Source: Bacillus infantis NRRL B-14911 (GTDB lineage Bacteria > Bacillota > Bacilli > Bacillales > Cytobacillaceae). Taken from it: a DNA stretch of 64,000 bases. The DNA lies in contig NC_022524.1 of the NCBI RefSeq assembly GCF_000473245.1, forward strand, positions 2,070,501 through 2,134,500, written 5' to 3'. Under the pieces are notes generated by a model, which was not told the DNA's origin, made no database searches, and saw only the letters and a program-made list of their open reading frames with translations. Shown in pieces: positions 42,664-52,418 of this stretch (positions are counted from its first letter, which is position 1; each line of letters begins with the position of its first letter). The translations under genes were made by a program, and so were the position numbers.

Positions 42664-43504
42664 CACTTTCAGCCTCCTTTGCCAAATAGTCGTACAAGGC
42701 ATCCTTCCAGTTCCTCATAAAAAACCCGCAGCCATTCAATTTCTTATTGTTAAGCACCGAATATGGCGGCCTGCGGGCAGGAAGGCCATAAGCCTCTGTC
42801 GAAACGGGTTCTATTTCTGCACCGCTTTTTAAAAATACTGCAATTTCCTTTGCAAACTCAAACCAGCTGCAGCTTCCCCCGTTGGAAACATGGTAAATGC
42901 CGGGAGCCTGCTCTAAAAGAAAATAAACGGCTTCGGCCAGATCTTTTGCGTAGGTAGGAGAGCCCATCTGGTCACTCACGACCTCCAGTTTGCTTTCGGT
43001 TTGCAGCAGCCGGGCGATAGTGTTGACAAAATTCTTGCCGCCATGTCCGTAAAGCCACGAAGTCCTGATAATCAGGGTATCCGGATTGGCAGCCATGGCC
43101 AGTGTTTCACCGGCCCGTTTGCTTTCTCCATAAGCATTAAGGGGGAAAGGAGGATCCTGTTCTTCCCACGGGACGGATTGATCACCGGAGAAAACATAGT
43201 CTGTGCTGATATGAATGAACCTGGCCTGCAGCCTTTTCGCTTCCCGCGCCAAATAAAAAGGAGCAATAGCATTGATAAGGAATGCTTCCTCTCTTTGGGT
43301 TTCACAGAGGTCGACAGCCGTAAATGCTGCCGCATTGATCAGCACTTCCGGCGCCACTTCCTTCATCCGCTCAGCTGTGGAATATGCATCTGTAATATCC
43401 CACTCGTCCCGTGAAAAGGGTAATACGCTGCATCCAAGCCGGGCAAGTGAGGTAGTCAGCTCCCTTCCCAGCTGGCCGCCAGCTCCTGTAATCGCAATTT
43501 TCAT
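42653..43504 (-). CDS. rfbD: dTDP-4-dehydrorhamnose reductase
   Basis: RfbD makes dTDP-L-rhamnose by NADPH-dependent reduction of the 4-keto sugar. The 283-residue SDR has [16 protein letters not shown] at the N-terminus, the catalytic [10 protein letters not shown] and [21 protein letters not shown] is highly characteristic of RmlD. Its start overlaps the rfbB stop in ATGA, so translation is coupled. It is distinct from the RmlD-like reductase of the UDP-sugar operon at 38310, with which it shares the fold but not the operon. Confidence 0.95.
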   Translation of the reverse strand: MKIAITGAGGQLGRELTTSLARLGCSVLPFSRDEWDITDAYSTAERMKEVAPEVLINAAAFTAVDLCETQREEAFLINAIAPFYLAREAKRLQARFIHISTDYVFSGDQSVPWEEQDPPFPLNAYGESKRAGETLAMAANPDTLIIRTSWLYGHGGKNFVNTIARLLQTESKLEVVSDQMGSPTYAKDLAEAVYFLLEQAPGIYHVSNGGSCSWFEFAKEIAVFLKSGAEIEPVSTEAYGLPARRPPYSVLNNKKLNGCGFFMRNWKDALYDYLAKEAESDAN

Positions 43505-44457
43505 CCTGCATATCCTTTCAGCCGGCTCTTATACCAATCAACGGTTCTTTCAAGTGCCTGTTCAAGCGGAGCTTCCTGCTTCCATCCCAGTTCAGACTGG
43601 AGCTTGGAAGAATCAATGGCATATCTGCGGTCATGGCCTTTCCGGTCCTCCACATATTCTATCAGGCTGTCAGGCTTCCCGAGGAGGTCCAGGATATGCT
43701 TCACAACCTCGATATTTGTCTTTTCATTGCCTCCGCCGATATTGTAGACTTCGCCCAGTCTGCCTTTTTCAAGAATCAGCCGAATGGCTCTGCAGTGATC
43801 TTCTACATAAAGCCAATCCCTGATTTGCAGACCATCCCCGTATACCGGGATTTTTTCATTATTGAGCGCTTTGCGCACAATGGTCGGTATGAATTTTTCG
43901 CTATGCTGGTAGGGTCCGTAATTATTGCTGCATCTAGTGGTGATGACAGGAAGCTTGTAGGTTTCCCGGAATGAACGGACAAGTAGGTCGGAGCTTGCCT
44001 TGGTTGCAGAATAAGGATTGTTCGGCATAAGGGGGGAATCCTCTGTAAAAGCGGACTTGCCTGCTTCAAGGGTCCCGTACACTTCATCCGTAGATATATG
44101 AATCATTTTTGCCGCACGGCCTTTAAGCATATTTAATAGAAGCTGATAGGTGCCGCTGATGTTGGTCTCAATGAACAGGCTGGCATTCTGGATGCTGTTG
44201 TCGACATGCGATTCTGCAGCAAAGTGGATGATGCTGTCATAGTGCCGGTCAAAGGCCGTTTCAAGTTCCTGTTCATTGGCAATATTGCCTTTAATGAAAC
44301 GGAAGCGGGGATGACTGTAAAGTTTCTTCATTTCTTCCGGATGGCTGGCATAGGTAAGTGCGTCGATGACCGTAACGCTGACGGAAGGATCTTTCAGGGC
44401 AAGATGGACGAAATTAAGTCCGATGAATCCTGCAGCACCTGTTACTAGAAGTTCCAT
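43501..44457 (-). CDS. rfbB: dTDP-glucose 4,6-dehydratase
   Basis: RfbB (RmlB) removes water from dTDP-glucose to give the 4-keto-6-deoxy sugar. The ~318-residue extended SDR has [17 protein letters not shown], the [13 protein letters not shown] motif and ISTDEVYG with the catalytic Asp-Glu pair. [15 protein letters not shown] carries the Tyr-Lys pair, and SNNYGPYQ follows. Start ATG 44457 has AAAGGAG five bases upstream; the longer frame to 44502 is inside rfbA. It follows the rfbA stop immediately. Confidence 0.95.
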   Translation of the reverse strand: MELLVTGAAGFIGLNFVHLALKDPSVSVTVIDALTYASHPEEMKKLYSHPRFRFIKGNIANEQELETAFDRHYDSIIHFAAESHVDNSIQNASLFIETNISGTYQLLLNMLKGRAAKMIHISTDEVYGTLEAGKSAFTEDSPLMPNNPYSATKASSDLLVRSFRETYKLPVITTRCSNNYGPYQHSEKFIPTIVRKALNNEKIPVYGDGLQIRDWLYVEDHCRAIRLILEKGRLGEVYNIGGGNEKTNIEVVKHILDLLGKPDSLIEYVEDRKGHDRRYAIDSSKLQSELGWKQEAPLEQALERTVDWYKSRLKGYAG

Positions 44458-44458
44458 G

Positions 44459-45346
44459 CTAACTCCTTTCCTGAGTAGAATCAGATTTAATGAGCCTTTC
44501 AAGATATTGGCCGTAGTCGTTCTTCTTTAAAGGCTTAGCAAGATCAAGCAGCTGATCTGCGGTGATAAATCCTTTTCTGTAGGCGATTTCTTCAATGCAT
44601 GATATACGGATATTCTGTCTGCTCTGGATCGTTTCGATAAAAGAAGAGGCCTCCATCAGTGATTTATAGGTGCCGGTGTCCAGCCAGCTGAAACCCCGGC
44701 CAAGCAGCTCAGCCCTGAGGGTACCCTGCTTTAGATATAGCTCATTAACCGAGGTGATTTCGTATTCCCCCCTGGCTGACTTTTCAATGCTTTTTGCAAA
44801 GTCGACCACCTGGTTGTCATAGAAATACAGTCCGGTTATGGCATACTGTGATTTCGGCTTCAGCGGCTTCTCCTCAAGTGACACGACATTCTGGTCTTTG
44901 TCGAACTCTACCACGCCAAAACGCTCGGGGTCTTTTACCTGGTACCCGAATATCGTCGCTCCTTTGTTACTGCTCACAGCCTGTTCAAGGATTCTGGTAA
45001 AATTATGGCCGTAAAAAATATTGTCTCCGAGAATCAAAGAAACAGAATCTTTTCCGATGAAACTTTCGCCGATGACAAATGCCTGAGCGATTCCTTCAGG
45101 TTCCGCCTGGATGATGTAGCTCAGGCTGATGCCAAGCTTTGAACCATCTCCAAGGAGGCTTTGAAAGCGCGGGATATCCTCCTTAGTCGAAATAATAAGA
45201 ATTTCTTTTATTCCTGCCAGCATCAGAACGGAAAGGGGGTAATAGATTAATGGTTTGTCATATACAGGAAGGAGCTGTTTGGAAACTGCTTTTGTCAGCG
45301 GATAGAGGCGTGTGCCATGGCCGCCGGCAAGTATGATGCCTTTCAT
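44459..45346 (-). CDS. rfbA: Glucose-1-phosphate thymidylyltransferase
   Basis: RfbA (RmlA) couples glucose-1-phosphate with dTTP, the first step to dTDP-L-rhamnose. The ~295-residue nucleotidyltransferase has the signature [16 protein letters not shown] at residues 3-18. [14 protein letters not shown] contains the metal-binding Asp, and [13 protein letters not shown] and [15 protein letters not shown] are also present. ATG 45346 is chosen because AAAGGA is ten bases upstream, while the GTG at 45355 lies too close to it. It begins 41 bp after the acyltransferase gene, so the six genes from 47144 to 42205 may form one transcript. Confidence 0.95.
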   Translation of the reverse strand: MKGIILAGGHGTRLYPLTKAVSKQLLPVYDKPLIYYPLSVLMLAGIKEILIISTKEDIPRFQSLLGDGSKLGISLSYIIQAEPEGIAQAFVIGESFIGKDSVSLILGDNIFYGHNFTRILEQAVSSNKGATIFGYQVKDPERFGVVEFDKDQNVVSLEEKPLKPKSQYAITGLYFYDNQVVDFAKSIEKSARGEYEITSVNELYLKQGTLRAELLGRGFSWLDTGTYKSLMEASSFIETIQSRQNIRISCIEEIAYRKGFITADQLLDLAKPLKKNDYGQYLERLIKSDSTQERS

Positions 45347-45387
45347 GCTGTTCACATCCTTTACATATTGCAGACCTCCCCAGAGTG

Positions 45388-46026
45388 CTATTCTTCCAGC
45401 CTCTTTTTAAAGACTGCAGGCACGCCTGCATATAAAGACTTTTCCGGTACATCATCCTTTACGAAGGCACCGCCGCCGATCATTGACCATGCACCGATGA
45501 TCACTTTTTCTCTGATAGAGGAACCAATGCCGATATATGCGCCTTCCTTAACCGTGACATTGCCGGCAATATTTCCTCCCGGGCTGATGGTTGCATAATC
45601 TTCAATAATATTATCGTGGCTGATGTTCGTTCCGCGGTTGATGATGACATGATCGCCGATCCTTATATTGGTGGTCATGATGGTTCCTTCACAAATCACC
45701 GAACCTATGCCGATTGTATTTCTATTTGAAATATTGACAACAGGATGTATGAGCGGCGGAGCAAACTGGAAGCCGGCGCTTCGGGTCATTTCTGAAAATC
45801 TTTTCTTCAGAGAAGGATCTCCAACGCTTGCGCAAAAGATTTCGGCCTGGTCTCTTAAATGGTAAATATCGCTTAAGGTTCCGAGCACCTCAATATCATC
45901 AACGAACCGGCCTTTCATTTCCGGTCTTTCGTCCAGGAATCCCGCCACCTCAATGCCTAACTGCCCGCACATATGGAGCACCTCCCGGGCATGGCCGCCA
46001 GATCCCCAAAGAATTAACTTTTTCAT
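45388..46026 (-). CDS. NeuD/PglD-type sugar O- or N-acyltransferase
   Basis: This 212-residue protein has the two-part structure of the NeuD family. The N-terminal Rossmann-like domain opens with [18 protein letters not shown] left-handed beta-helix of hexapeptide repeats (about residues 95-185: [28 protein letters not shown]) carries the catalytic His. It would transfer an acetyl group from acetyl-CoA to a sugar. Because the gene overlaps the DegT aminotransferase gene by 4 bp, N-acetylation of the amino sugar made by that enzyme is the likeliest role. Confidence 0.88.
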   Translation of the reverse strand: MKKLILWGSGGHAREVLHMCGQLGIEVAGFLDERPEMKGRFVDDIEVLGTLSDIYHLRDQAEIFCASVGDPSLKKRFSEMTRSAGFQFAPPLIHPVVNISNRNTIGIGSVICEGTIMTTNIRIGDHVIINRGTNISHDNIIEDYATISPGGNIAGNVTVKEGAYIGIGSSIREKVIIGAWSMIGGGAFVKDDVPEKSLYAGVPAVFKKRLEE

Positions 46027-47144
46027 CCCATGCTTCCCTTTGAAAGAGATGCAGCAACTCGCTCCACATCTTCTTTTACCATACCTTCCCAGAGCGGCAG
46101 GCTGAGAATTCTGTCAGAAAGGCTATCGGTGACTGGCATTTCAGACTTTTTGCAGGCAGAGAACAGCTTCTGCTTGTGGCAGGCTGGCGAAAAGTAAGTG
46201 CGTGCTTCAATGCCATCTGCTGAAAGCAGCTTGACATACGACCCGCTGTTTTCATTTTCAGGACATAGGGCCGGCATAAACTGATGGGCAATCGAGCCTT
46301 CAGTTCGCTGCAGCTTCCAGTTTTTCAGGGACGGGAGTGTCAGAAAAGCTTCTTTATACCACTCGTAAATCTGCTGCCGTTCCCGCACTTTTTCCGGATA
46401 GGCATCAAATGTTGCGAGAGCTATAGCGGCTGCATATTCTGACAGCTTGCTGTTCAATCCCATTTGGACGGACTCCCTGTCAGCAGAAAAGCCGAAATTG
46501 CCTGCTTTCCTGAGTTCCTGTATCGTCGCCGCGTCCCCGCTGTACAGGAGGCCGCCTTCACCGATCCCAAATGATTTGGTGGCATGGAAGCTGAACACAC
46601 TTACACCGGGAAAGCCTTTTGAAAAAGCACCTTCCTTGCCCATGGAACCAAAGCAGGGTGCCGCATCAATCACTACAGGAATTCCTGAGCGGTGAAGCTT
46701 AACATAGTAATCTAAATCTAAGTTTGTGCCAAAGGTTGCATACGGTACAACGACCGCTGTTTCATCTCCAAGGAGATCCAGCGCTTCCTCAAGGAGGGAC
46801 TCATCCATGCACCAGCTGTCTTTATCGACATCAATGAAATATGTCTCCAGTCCGCACCACATCGCTGCCAGGGGTGTTGCTGAAAAAGTAAAGCTCGGCA
46901 TGATGGCATACCTGCCCTCTTTGCGTCTGGTTCCGCTTATTGCCAGCATCAGCCCGATTGTAGCGTTGTTCACTGTAAGCGCTCCGCCATTTCCTTCAAA
47001 ATACTCAGCAAGAACCCTGTCCTCGAACATGGTATTTAAAGGACCGTAGTTGCTGTACTTTCTCGTTTTTTCAATTTGGCTTAAATAATGTGAAAAGGAT
47101 TCCTGTTTAACAAGATTCGGCTGTAAAAACGGAATGTTTTTCAT
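46023..47144 (-). CDS. DegT/DnrJ/EryC1/StrS-type sugar aminotransferase
   Basis: This PLP enzyme of about 373 residues aminates keto groups of nucleotide sugars. It contains NNATIGLMLAIS (the phosphate cup), PVVIDAAPCFGSMG with the Asp that contacts the PLP nitrogen, and FSFHATKSFGIGEGG with the Schiff-base Lys. The C-terminal SPACHKQ segment is also typical. The substrate may be a dTDP-keto sugar branched from the rfb pathway below it. The frame is open to 47282 without a ribosome site; ATG 47144 starts the conserved sequence. It is first in the operon behind a sigma-K-like promoter. Confidence 0.88.
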   Translation of the reverse strand: MKNIPFLQPNLVKQESFSHYLSQIEKTRKYSNYGPLNTMFEDRVLAEYFEGNGGALTVNNATIGLMLAISGTRRKEGRYAIMPSFTFSATPLAAMWCGLETYFIDVDKDSWCMDESLLEEALDLLGDETAVVVPYATFGTNLDLDYYVKLHRSGIPVVIDAAPCFGSMGKEGAFSKGFPGVSVFSFHATKSFGIGEGGLLYSGDAATIQELRKAGNFGFSADRESVQMGLNSKLSEYAAAIALATFDAYPEKVRERQQIYEWYKEAFLTLPSLKNWKLQRTEGSIAHQFMPALCPENENSGSYVKLLSADGIEARTYFSPACHKQKLFSACKKSEMPVTDSLSDRILSLPLWEGMVKEDVERVAASLSKGSMG

Positions 47145-47378
47145 ATTTCTTCTTACCATCTCCGTTTCTATGATTTGTATTAGGAGGTATTCACCGGCAA
47201 GGTGGACACGATGCTGAACCCTCTCAGCGTTACGGGATTTTAAAGTGCTTAGTTGATAATTAGTGAGCTGTTCATAAAGCATAGATTTTCTCGCCCGGAA
47301 GTAAATTCTGAAAAAGAAAAATACAGCATTCAGTGTTTCGTTAGCAGAGGCCGGTTATTCTCTTTTCTGCCGCCAAAT

Positions 47379-47406
47379 TATATTATGATGATTTACCTGT
47401 TGAAGT
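47379..47406 (-). promoter_or_regulatory. Sigma-K-type promoter of the aminotransferase-rhamnose operon
   Basis: On the minus strand, AC (complement of 47405-47406) is followed after 17 bp by CATAATATA (47387 down to 47379), an exact match to AC-N17-CATANNNTA. It lies 235 bp upstream of the aminotransferase start, so a long leader would be present. It is part of the gene-free interval 47145-47744, in which I see no coding sequence or terminator. That interval carries only this element, AT-rich sequence and the promoter region of the rightward domain gene. Confidence 0.55.
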
Positions 47407-47744
47407 TCACAACATCCGTTTTTTTAGTGAATCCGTTTAAAGGGGAGTCTGGTTCCTCATAGATTTACTTCCCTCAAAATTTCGGGTCCGTTGAATTTTG
47501 TAATTACATATTTTGTAACTTTGCATTCATATAAGGCATACGTACAGTGTGCAAAAGCCTGAAATTATAAAAGATAGGCTAATAGAGCTTCACATAAAAC
47601 AAAGGATGAATATTATGAGTTGAGGATGAGATGTTATTCATTCTTGCAATAGAGATACTCTGCCTGTGTAGATACAGAGGTGACTTTAGACAAAAAGATT
47701 AACAGCTTTGGCATATGAACAATATTTAAAAGGAGGTAAATTTT

Positions 47745-48101
47745 ATGGCAGTCATTTCAACGGGGCCAATCGAAAATCCGGCTATCAGCGGAGCCAGACA
47801 GGTTACCCAAATTACCGTAATTGCGGATAACAGAAATTCTATGAATGCATCTACAATCCTTATTCAGGGCTACATTTTAAATGGGACAAGGACTCTTTAT
47901 GTTTCGGAAGTTGTCAATCTTGGTCCAAATCAGGTGGCAACTCGTAATTACTTTGGAAATGTTGATGCATTTGAATATGTTTTTACGACAAGCGGGCCAG
48001 CCGAAGCAAGCACCCAAATCTCTCTTTGGGGCAGATCAGCAGCTGGTGCTATTACATTCACTCAGCGCCTTGTTTCCGATGAAATATTAGGACAATTTTA
48101 G
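47745..48101 (+). CDS. Stand-alone N-terminal domain of the collagen-like proteins
   Basis: The 118-residue product corresponds residue for residue to the N-terminal domain of the collagen-like proteins at 48198 and 61629, and ends where their collagen stalks begin (SDEILGQF against [10 protein letters not shown]). Shared blocks are STGPI, DNR-S-N-STxLxQGY-LNG, [26 protein letters not shown] and LVSDE. The pattern of alternating strands suggests a beta-sandwich. There is no signal peptide. It may cap, seed or anchor trimers of the collagen-like proteins; this is inference. AAAGGAGG precedes the ATG, and the giant collagen-like gene follows 96 bp downstream. Confidence 0.85.
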   Translation: MAVISTGPIENPAISGARQVTQITVIADNRNSMNASTILIQGYILNGTRTLYVSEVVNLGPNQVATRNYFGNVDAFEYVFTTSGPAEASTQISLWGRSAAGAITFTQRLVSDEILGQF

Positions 48102-48197
48102 ACTGAACCAACCTTAAATCAGCTGTACCTTATAAAGGATAAGTCATGAATTGCTTTTGGAATTCAGTCTTTAAAACGTAAAAAAGGAGGGAATAAA

Positions 48198-51100
48198 TTG
48201 GCGGTACTTTCCACAGGCCCTATTGCCAACCCCACGGTAGCAGGAACAAGGCTGTCCAGGACAGTTTTAATCAAGGTTGATAATAGGGACAGTATTAATT
48301 CTTCCACCGTATTAATACAAGGGTACTTTTTGAACGGTTCAAGAGTCGCATATGTTATTGAACAAGTGAGCCTGGCACCGAATCAAGTTGTGACTAGAGA
48401 ATATTTTGCAAACTTTAATGGATATGAATTCGTATTTACAACCGGAGGATCTGCTGAAGCTAGCACTCAGATTTCTGTCTGGGGAAGGGATGTAAATGGC
48501 CAGCTTGTAGCTGCCCACAGGCTTGTATCAGATGAATTATTAGGATCCAATCAAGGTGTACAGGGTCCTCAAGGACCGCAGGGAGTAACAGGATCCCAAG
48601 GTCCGCAAGGAGCAACGGGAGCTCAAGGATCTCAAGGGCCTCGAGGACCTCAAGGAGCAACAGGGTCACAAGGATCTCAAGGGCCTCAAGGATCAACTGG
48701 TGCTCAGGGATCTCAAGGGCCTCAAGGATCAACTGGTGCTCAGGGATCCCAAGGGCCGCAAGGATCAACTGGCGCCCAAGGATCTCAAGGACCGCAAGGA
48801 TCAACTGGCGCTCAAGGATTTCAAGGACCGCAAGGATCAACTGGCGCTCAGGGATTTCAGGGACCGCAAGGATCAACTGGCGCAACGGGAGCCCAAGGAC
48901 CGCAAGGATCAACTGGCGCTCAAGGAGTTCAAGGAGTTCAAGGACCGCAAGGATCAACTGGAGCAATGGGAGCCCAAGGACCGCAAGGATCAACTGGAGC
49001 AATGGGAGCCCAAGGACCGCAAGGATCAACTGGAGCAACGGGAGCCCAAGGACCGCAAGGATCAACTGGAGCAATGGGAGCCCAAGGACCACAAGGCTCG
49101 ACTGGTGCACAGGGAACGACAGGACCACAAGGCGCAACTGGAGCCCAAGGGGCTACTGGTCCGCAAGGAGCCACAGGAGCCCAAGGAGCACCCGGCCCGC
49201 AAGGAGAACAAGGTCCACAAGGAGCCACAGGAGCTCAGGGAGCAACCGGCCCACAAGGAGAACAAGGTCCTCAAGGAGCCACGGGAGCTCAAGGAGCCAC
49301 AGGTCCACAAGGAGAACAAGGTCCACAAGGCGCAACGGGAGCCCAAGGGGCGACTGGTCCACAAGGAGAACAGGGACCACAAGGCGCAACGGGAGCCCAA
49401 GGGGCGACTGGTCCACAAGGAGAACAGGGACCACAAGGCGCAACTGGAGCCCAAGGGGCGACTGGTCCACAAGGAGAGCAAGGCCCTCAAGGCGCGACTG
49501 GAGAACAGGGAGCGACAGGACCACAAGGAGAGCAAGGCCCACAAGGAGCAACTGGAGCCCAAGGGGCGACTGGTCCACAAGGAGAGCAAGGCCCTCAAGG
49601 CGCAACTGGAGCCCAAGGAGCAACCGGCCCGCAAGGAGAACAAGGTCCACAAGGAGACACAGGAGCCCAAGGAGCAACCGGCCCACAAGGAGAACAAGGT
49701 CCTCAAGGAGCCACGGGAGCTCAAGGAGCCACAGGTCCACAAGGAGAACAAGGTCCACAAGGCGCAACGGGAGCCCAAGGGGCGACTGGTCCACAAGGAG
49801 AACAGGGACCACAAGGCGCAACGGGAGCCCAAGGGGCGACTGGTCCACAAGGAGAACAGGGACCACAAGGCGCAACTGGAGCCCAAGGGGCGACTGGTCC
49901 ACAAGGAGAGCAAGGCCCTCAAGGCGCGACTGGAGAACAGGGAGCGACAGGACCACAAGGAGAGCAAGGCCCACAAGGAGCAACTGGAGCCCAAGGGGCG
50001 ACTGGTCCACAAGGAGAGCAAGGCCCTCAAGGCGCAACTGGAGCCCAAGGAGCAACCGGCCCGCAAGGAGAACAAGGTCCACAAGGAGACACAGGAGCCC
50101 AAGGAGCAACCGGCCCGCAAGGAGAACAAGGTCCACAAGGAGCCACAGGAGCTCAGGGAGCGACAGGACCACAAGGAGAGCAAGGCCCTCAAGGCGCAAC
50201 TGGAGCCCAAGGAGCAACCGGCCCGCAAGGAGAACAAGGTCCACAAGGAGCCACAGGAGCCCAAGGAGCAACCGGCCCACAAGGAGAACAAGGTCCTCAA
50301 GGAGCCACAGGAGCTCAGGGAGCAACCGGCCCGCAAGGAGAACAAGGTCCTCAAGGAGCCACAGGAGCTCAGGGAGCAACCGGCCCGCAAGGAGAACAAG
50401 GTCCACAAGGAGCCACAGGAGCCCAAGGAGCAACCGGCCCACAAGGAGAACAAGGTCCTCAAGGAGCCACAGGAGCTCAGGGAGCAACCGGCCCGCAAGG
50501 AGAACAAGGTCCTCAAGGAGCCACAGGAGCTCAGGGAGCAACCGGACCGCAAGGAGAACAAGGTCCGCAAGGAGCAACTGGAGCTCAGGGAGCTACAGGT
50601 CCGCAAGGAGAACAGGGACCACAAGGAGCCACGGGAGCTCAGGGAGCCACAGGTCCACAAGGAGAACAGGGACCACAAGGAGCCACTGGAGCCCAAGGGG
50701 CGACTGGTCCACAAGGAGAGCAAGGCCCTCAAGGCGCAACGGGAGCCCAAGGAGCCACAGGTCCACAAGGAGAGCAAGGCCCACAAGGAGAGCAAGGCCC
50801 ACAAGGCGCAACGGGAGCCCAAGGAGCCACAGGTCCACAAGGAGAGCAAGGCCCACAAGGCGCAACTGGAGCACAAGGGGCGACTGGTCCACAAGGAGAG
50901 CAAGGCCCTCAAGGCGCAACTGGAGCACAGGGAGCGACAGGACCACAAGGAGAGCAAGGTCCTCAAGGAGCCACAGGAGCTCAGGGAGCAACCGGCCCGC
51001 AAGGAGAACAAGGTCCTCAAGGAGCCACAGGAGCTCAGGGAGCAACCGGACCGCAAGGAGAACAAGGTCCTCAAGGAGCCACAGGAGCTCAGGGAGCAAC

Positions 51101-52142
51101 CGGACCGCAAGGAGAACAGGGACCACAAGGAGCCACGGGAGCTCAGGGAGCCACAGGTCCACAAGGAGAACAGGGCCCACAAGGAGCCACTGGAGCCCAA
51201 GGGGCGACTGGTCCACAAGGAGAGCAAGGCCCTCAAGGCGCAACTGGAGCCCAAGGAGCAACCGGCCCGCAAGGAGAACAAGGTCCACAAGGAGCCACAG
51301 GAGCCCAGGGAGCAACCGGCCCGCAAGGAGAACAAGGTCCTCAAGGAGCAACAGGAGCTCAGGGAGCAACCGGACCGCAAGGAGAACAAGGTCCGCAAGG
51401 AGCAACTGGAGCTCAGGGAGCTACAGGTCCGCAAGGGGAACAGGGACCACAAGGAGCCACGGGAGCTCAGGGAGCTACAGGTCCGCAAGGAGAACAGGGA
51501 CCACAAGGGGCGACAGGACCACAAGGAGAGCAAGGCCCACAAGGCGCAACTGGAGCACAGGGAGCCACAGGTCCACAAGGAGCAACTGGAGCCCAAGGTG
51601 CTACAGGTCCACAAGGAGCCACAGGGGCAACAGGATCTCAAGGTCCACAGGGCCCACAAGGAGCCACAGGGGCAACAGGATCTCAAGGTCCACAAGGCCC
51701 GCAAGGAGCAACCGGAGCTCAGGGACCACAAGGACCATCAGGAACCCAGCCAATATTAGCATTTGTTAATATTCCGGGCGGAATTAGTGTACTCCCAGCT
51801 GGAAGTGAGGTAGTGGTAGCAAGTGTAACAACCAGTGTAACAGCTGGACAAAATATTAAAATTGATTCCGCTGTCCAATTGGATACTTCCGCCAATGCAA
51901 ATAACTCAATAACAGTACAGTTCAGATTATATCGAGATGGCACTCTCTTGACGACAAGAACACTTTCAAGGGTTTTAGCTGCGGCAGGAAATCAAACCTT
52001 TGACATTGCGGACACATATGTAGATACACCTCCGGCCACGAACCCTGCTTCTATCTATCAATTAAGGGTCATTGTCACTGCGCAAACAAACTATACGGCT
52101 GCTACTGTGAATCAGCGGAACCTAAATTTAATCAAATTTTAA
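48198..52142 (+). CDS. Giant collagen-like protein, likely spore-surface filament
   Basis: The 1314-residue protein has three parts. Residues 1-116 form the domain shared with the 47745 and 61629 products. Residues ~117-1182 are an uninterrupted Gly-X-Y stalk of about 355 triplets, mostly an 18-residue unit of [18 protein letters not shown]. Residues ~1183-1314 form a beta-rich C-terminal domain that may trimerise. Many triplets end in Thr, the type glycosylated in BclA. There is no signal peptide, LPXTG or Cys, as expected for a protein assembled on the spore from the mother cell. The start is TTG with AAAAGGAGGG upstream. Rhamnose and other sugar genes surround it. Confidence 0.92.
48540..51750 (+). 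repeat. 54-bp tandem repeats with a 432-bp higher-order duplication
   Basis: The DNA encoding the stalk repeats with a 54-bp period from about 49140 to 51540, and with shorter 9-27 bp periods before and after. On top of this, the block from ~49240 recurs from ~49672. Diagnostic features (GATGEQGAT at 49501 and 49933, GDTGAQ once in each block) are exactly 432 bp apart, which is eight 54-bp units. Copies are nearly identical, indicating recent unequal crossing over and likely length variation between isolates. Confidence 0.9.
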
Positions 52143-52178
52143 TAGATTAGAGGAATTCATAGATTTTAATCTAGTGAC

Positions 52179-52220
52179 TGATTCAAGGGTAGTTTTACTT
52201 CCGATGAATCAATTATTTTT
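52179..52220 (+). terminator. Possible terminator of giant collagen-like gene
   Basis: TGATTCA (52179-52185) pairs with TGAATCA (52205-52211), followed by ATTATTTTTG. The loop is long (19 bases), so strength is doubtful. Confidence 0.5.
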
Positions 52221-52382
52221 GTGCAGCGAATCAAATTGAGTGTACGCAAAAGCATAGTAAACTACCTTATAGAGTTGTAAGCTCCGGGTACCTCTCAATG
52301 TTAAAAGAAATCATTGCAATAATACTCAATGTAAAAGCTGGAGCAATCAGTCTGAAAACATGATTTTTGAAATTTTATAAAT

Positions 52383-52416
52383 GAAAAAGGCTGCTCATAT
52401 AACGCAGCCTTTTTCC
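52383..52416. terminator. Bidirectional terminator
   Basis: AAAAAGGCTGC (52384-52394) pairs with GCAGCCTTTTT (52404-52414), symmetrical for both strands. It separates the collagen-like gene from the minus-strand glycosyltransferase. Confidence 0.9.
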
Positions 52417-52418
52417 CT

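Noticed and set aside
47145-47282. 46-codon N-terminal extension of the DegT aminotransferase
   Set aside because: The frame is open, but it has no ribosome site and no similarity to the family start. ATG 47144 begins the conserved region.
47712-47720. Sigma-K promoter before the solo head-domain gene (CATATGAAC)
   Set aside because: The -10 has mismatches and no AC lies at the right distance, so I did not list it as a promoter although the gene is probably late-expressed.
49062-51731. Open reading frame of 889 codons antisense to the giant collagen-like gene
   Set aside because: The 54-bp repeat is a multiple of three, so a frame that is open in one unit stays open in all. The translation is a low-complexity Leu/Ser/Cys series with no ribosome site. 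It is a shadow of the collagen repeat.
48700-51759. Open reading frame of 1019 codons in another plus-strand frame of the collagen-like gene
   Set aside because: This has the same cause: a Lys/Glu/Gln-rich shadow of the 54-bp repeat, without start signals. The Gly-X-Y frame has a head domain, a tail domain and a ribosome site.
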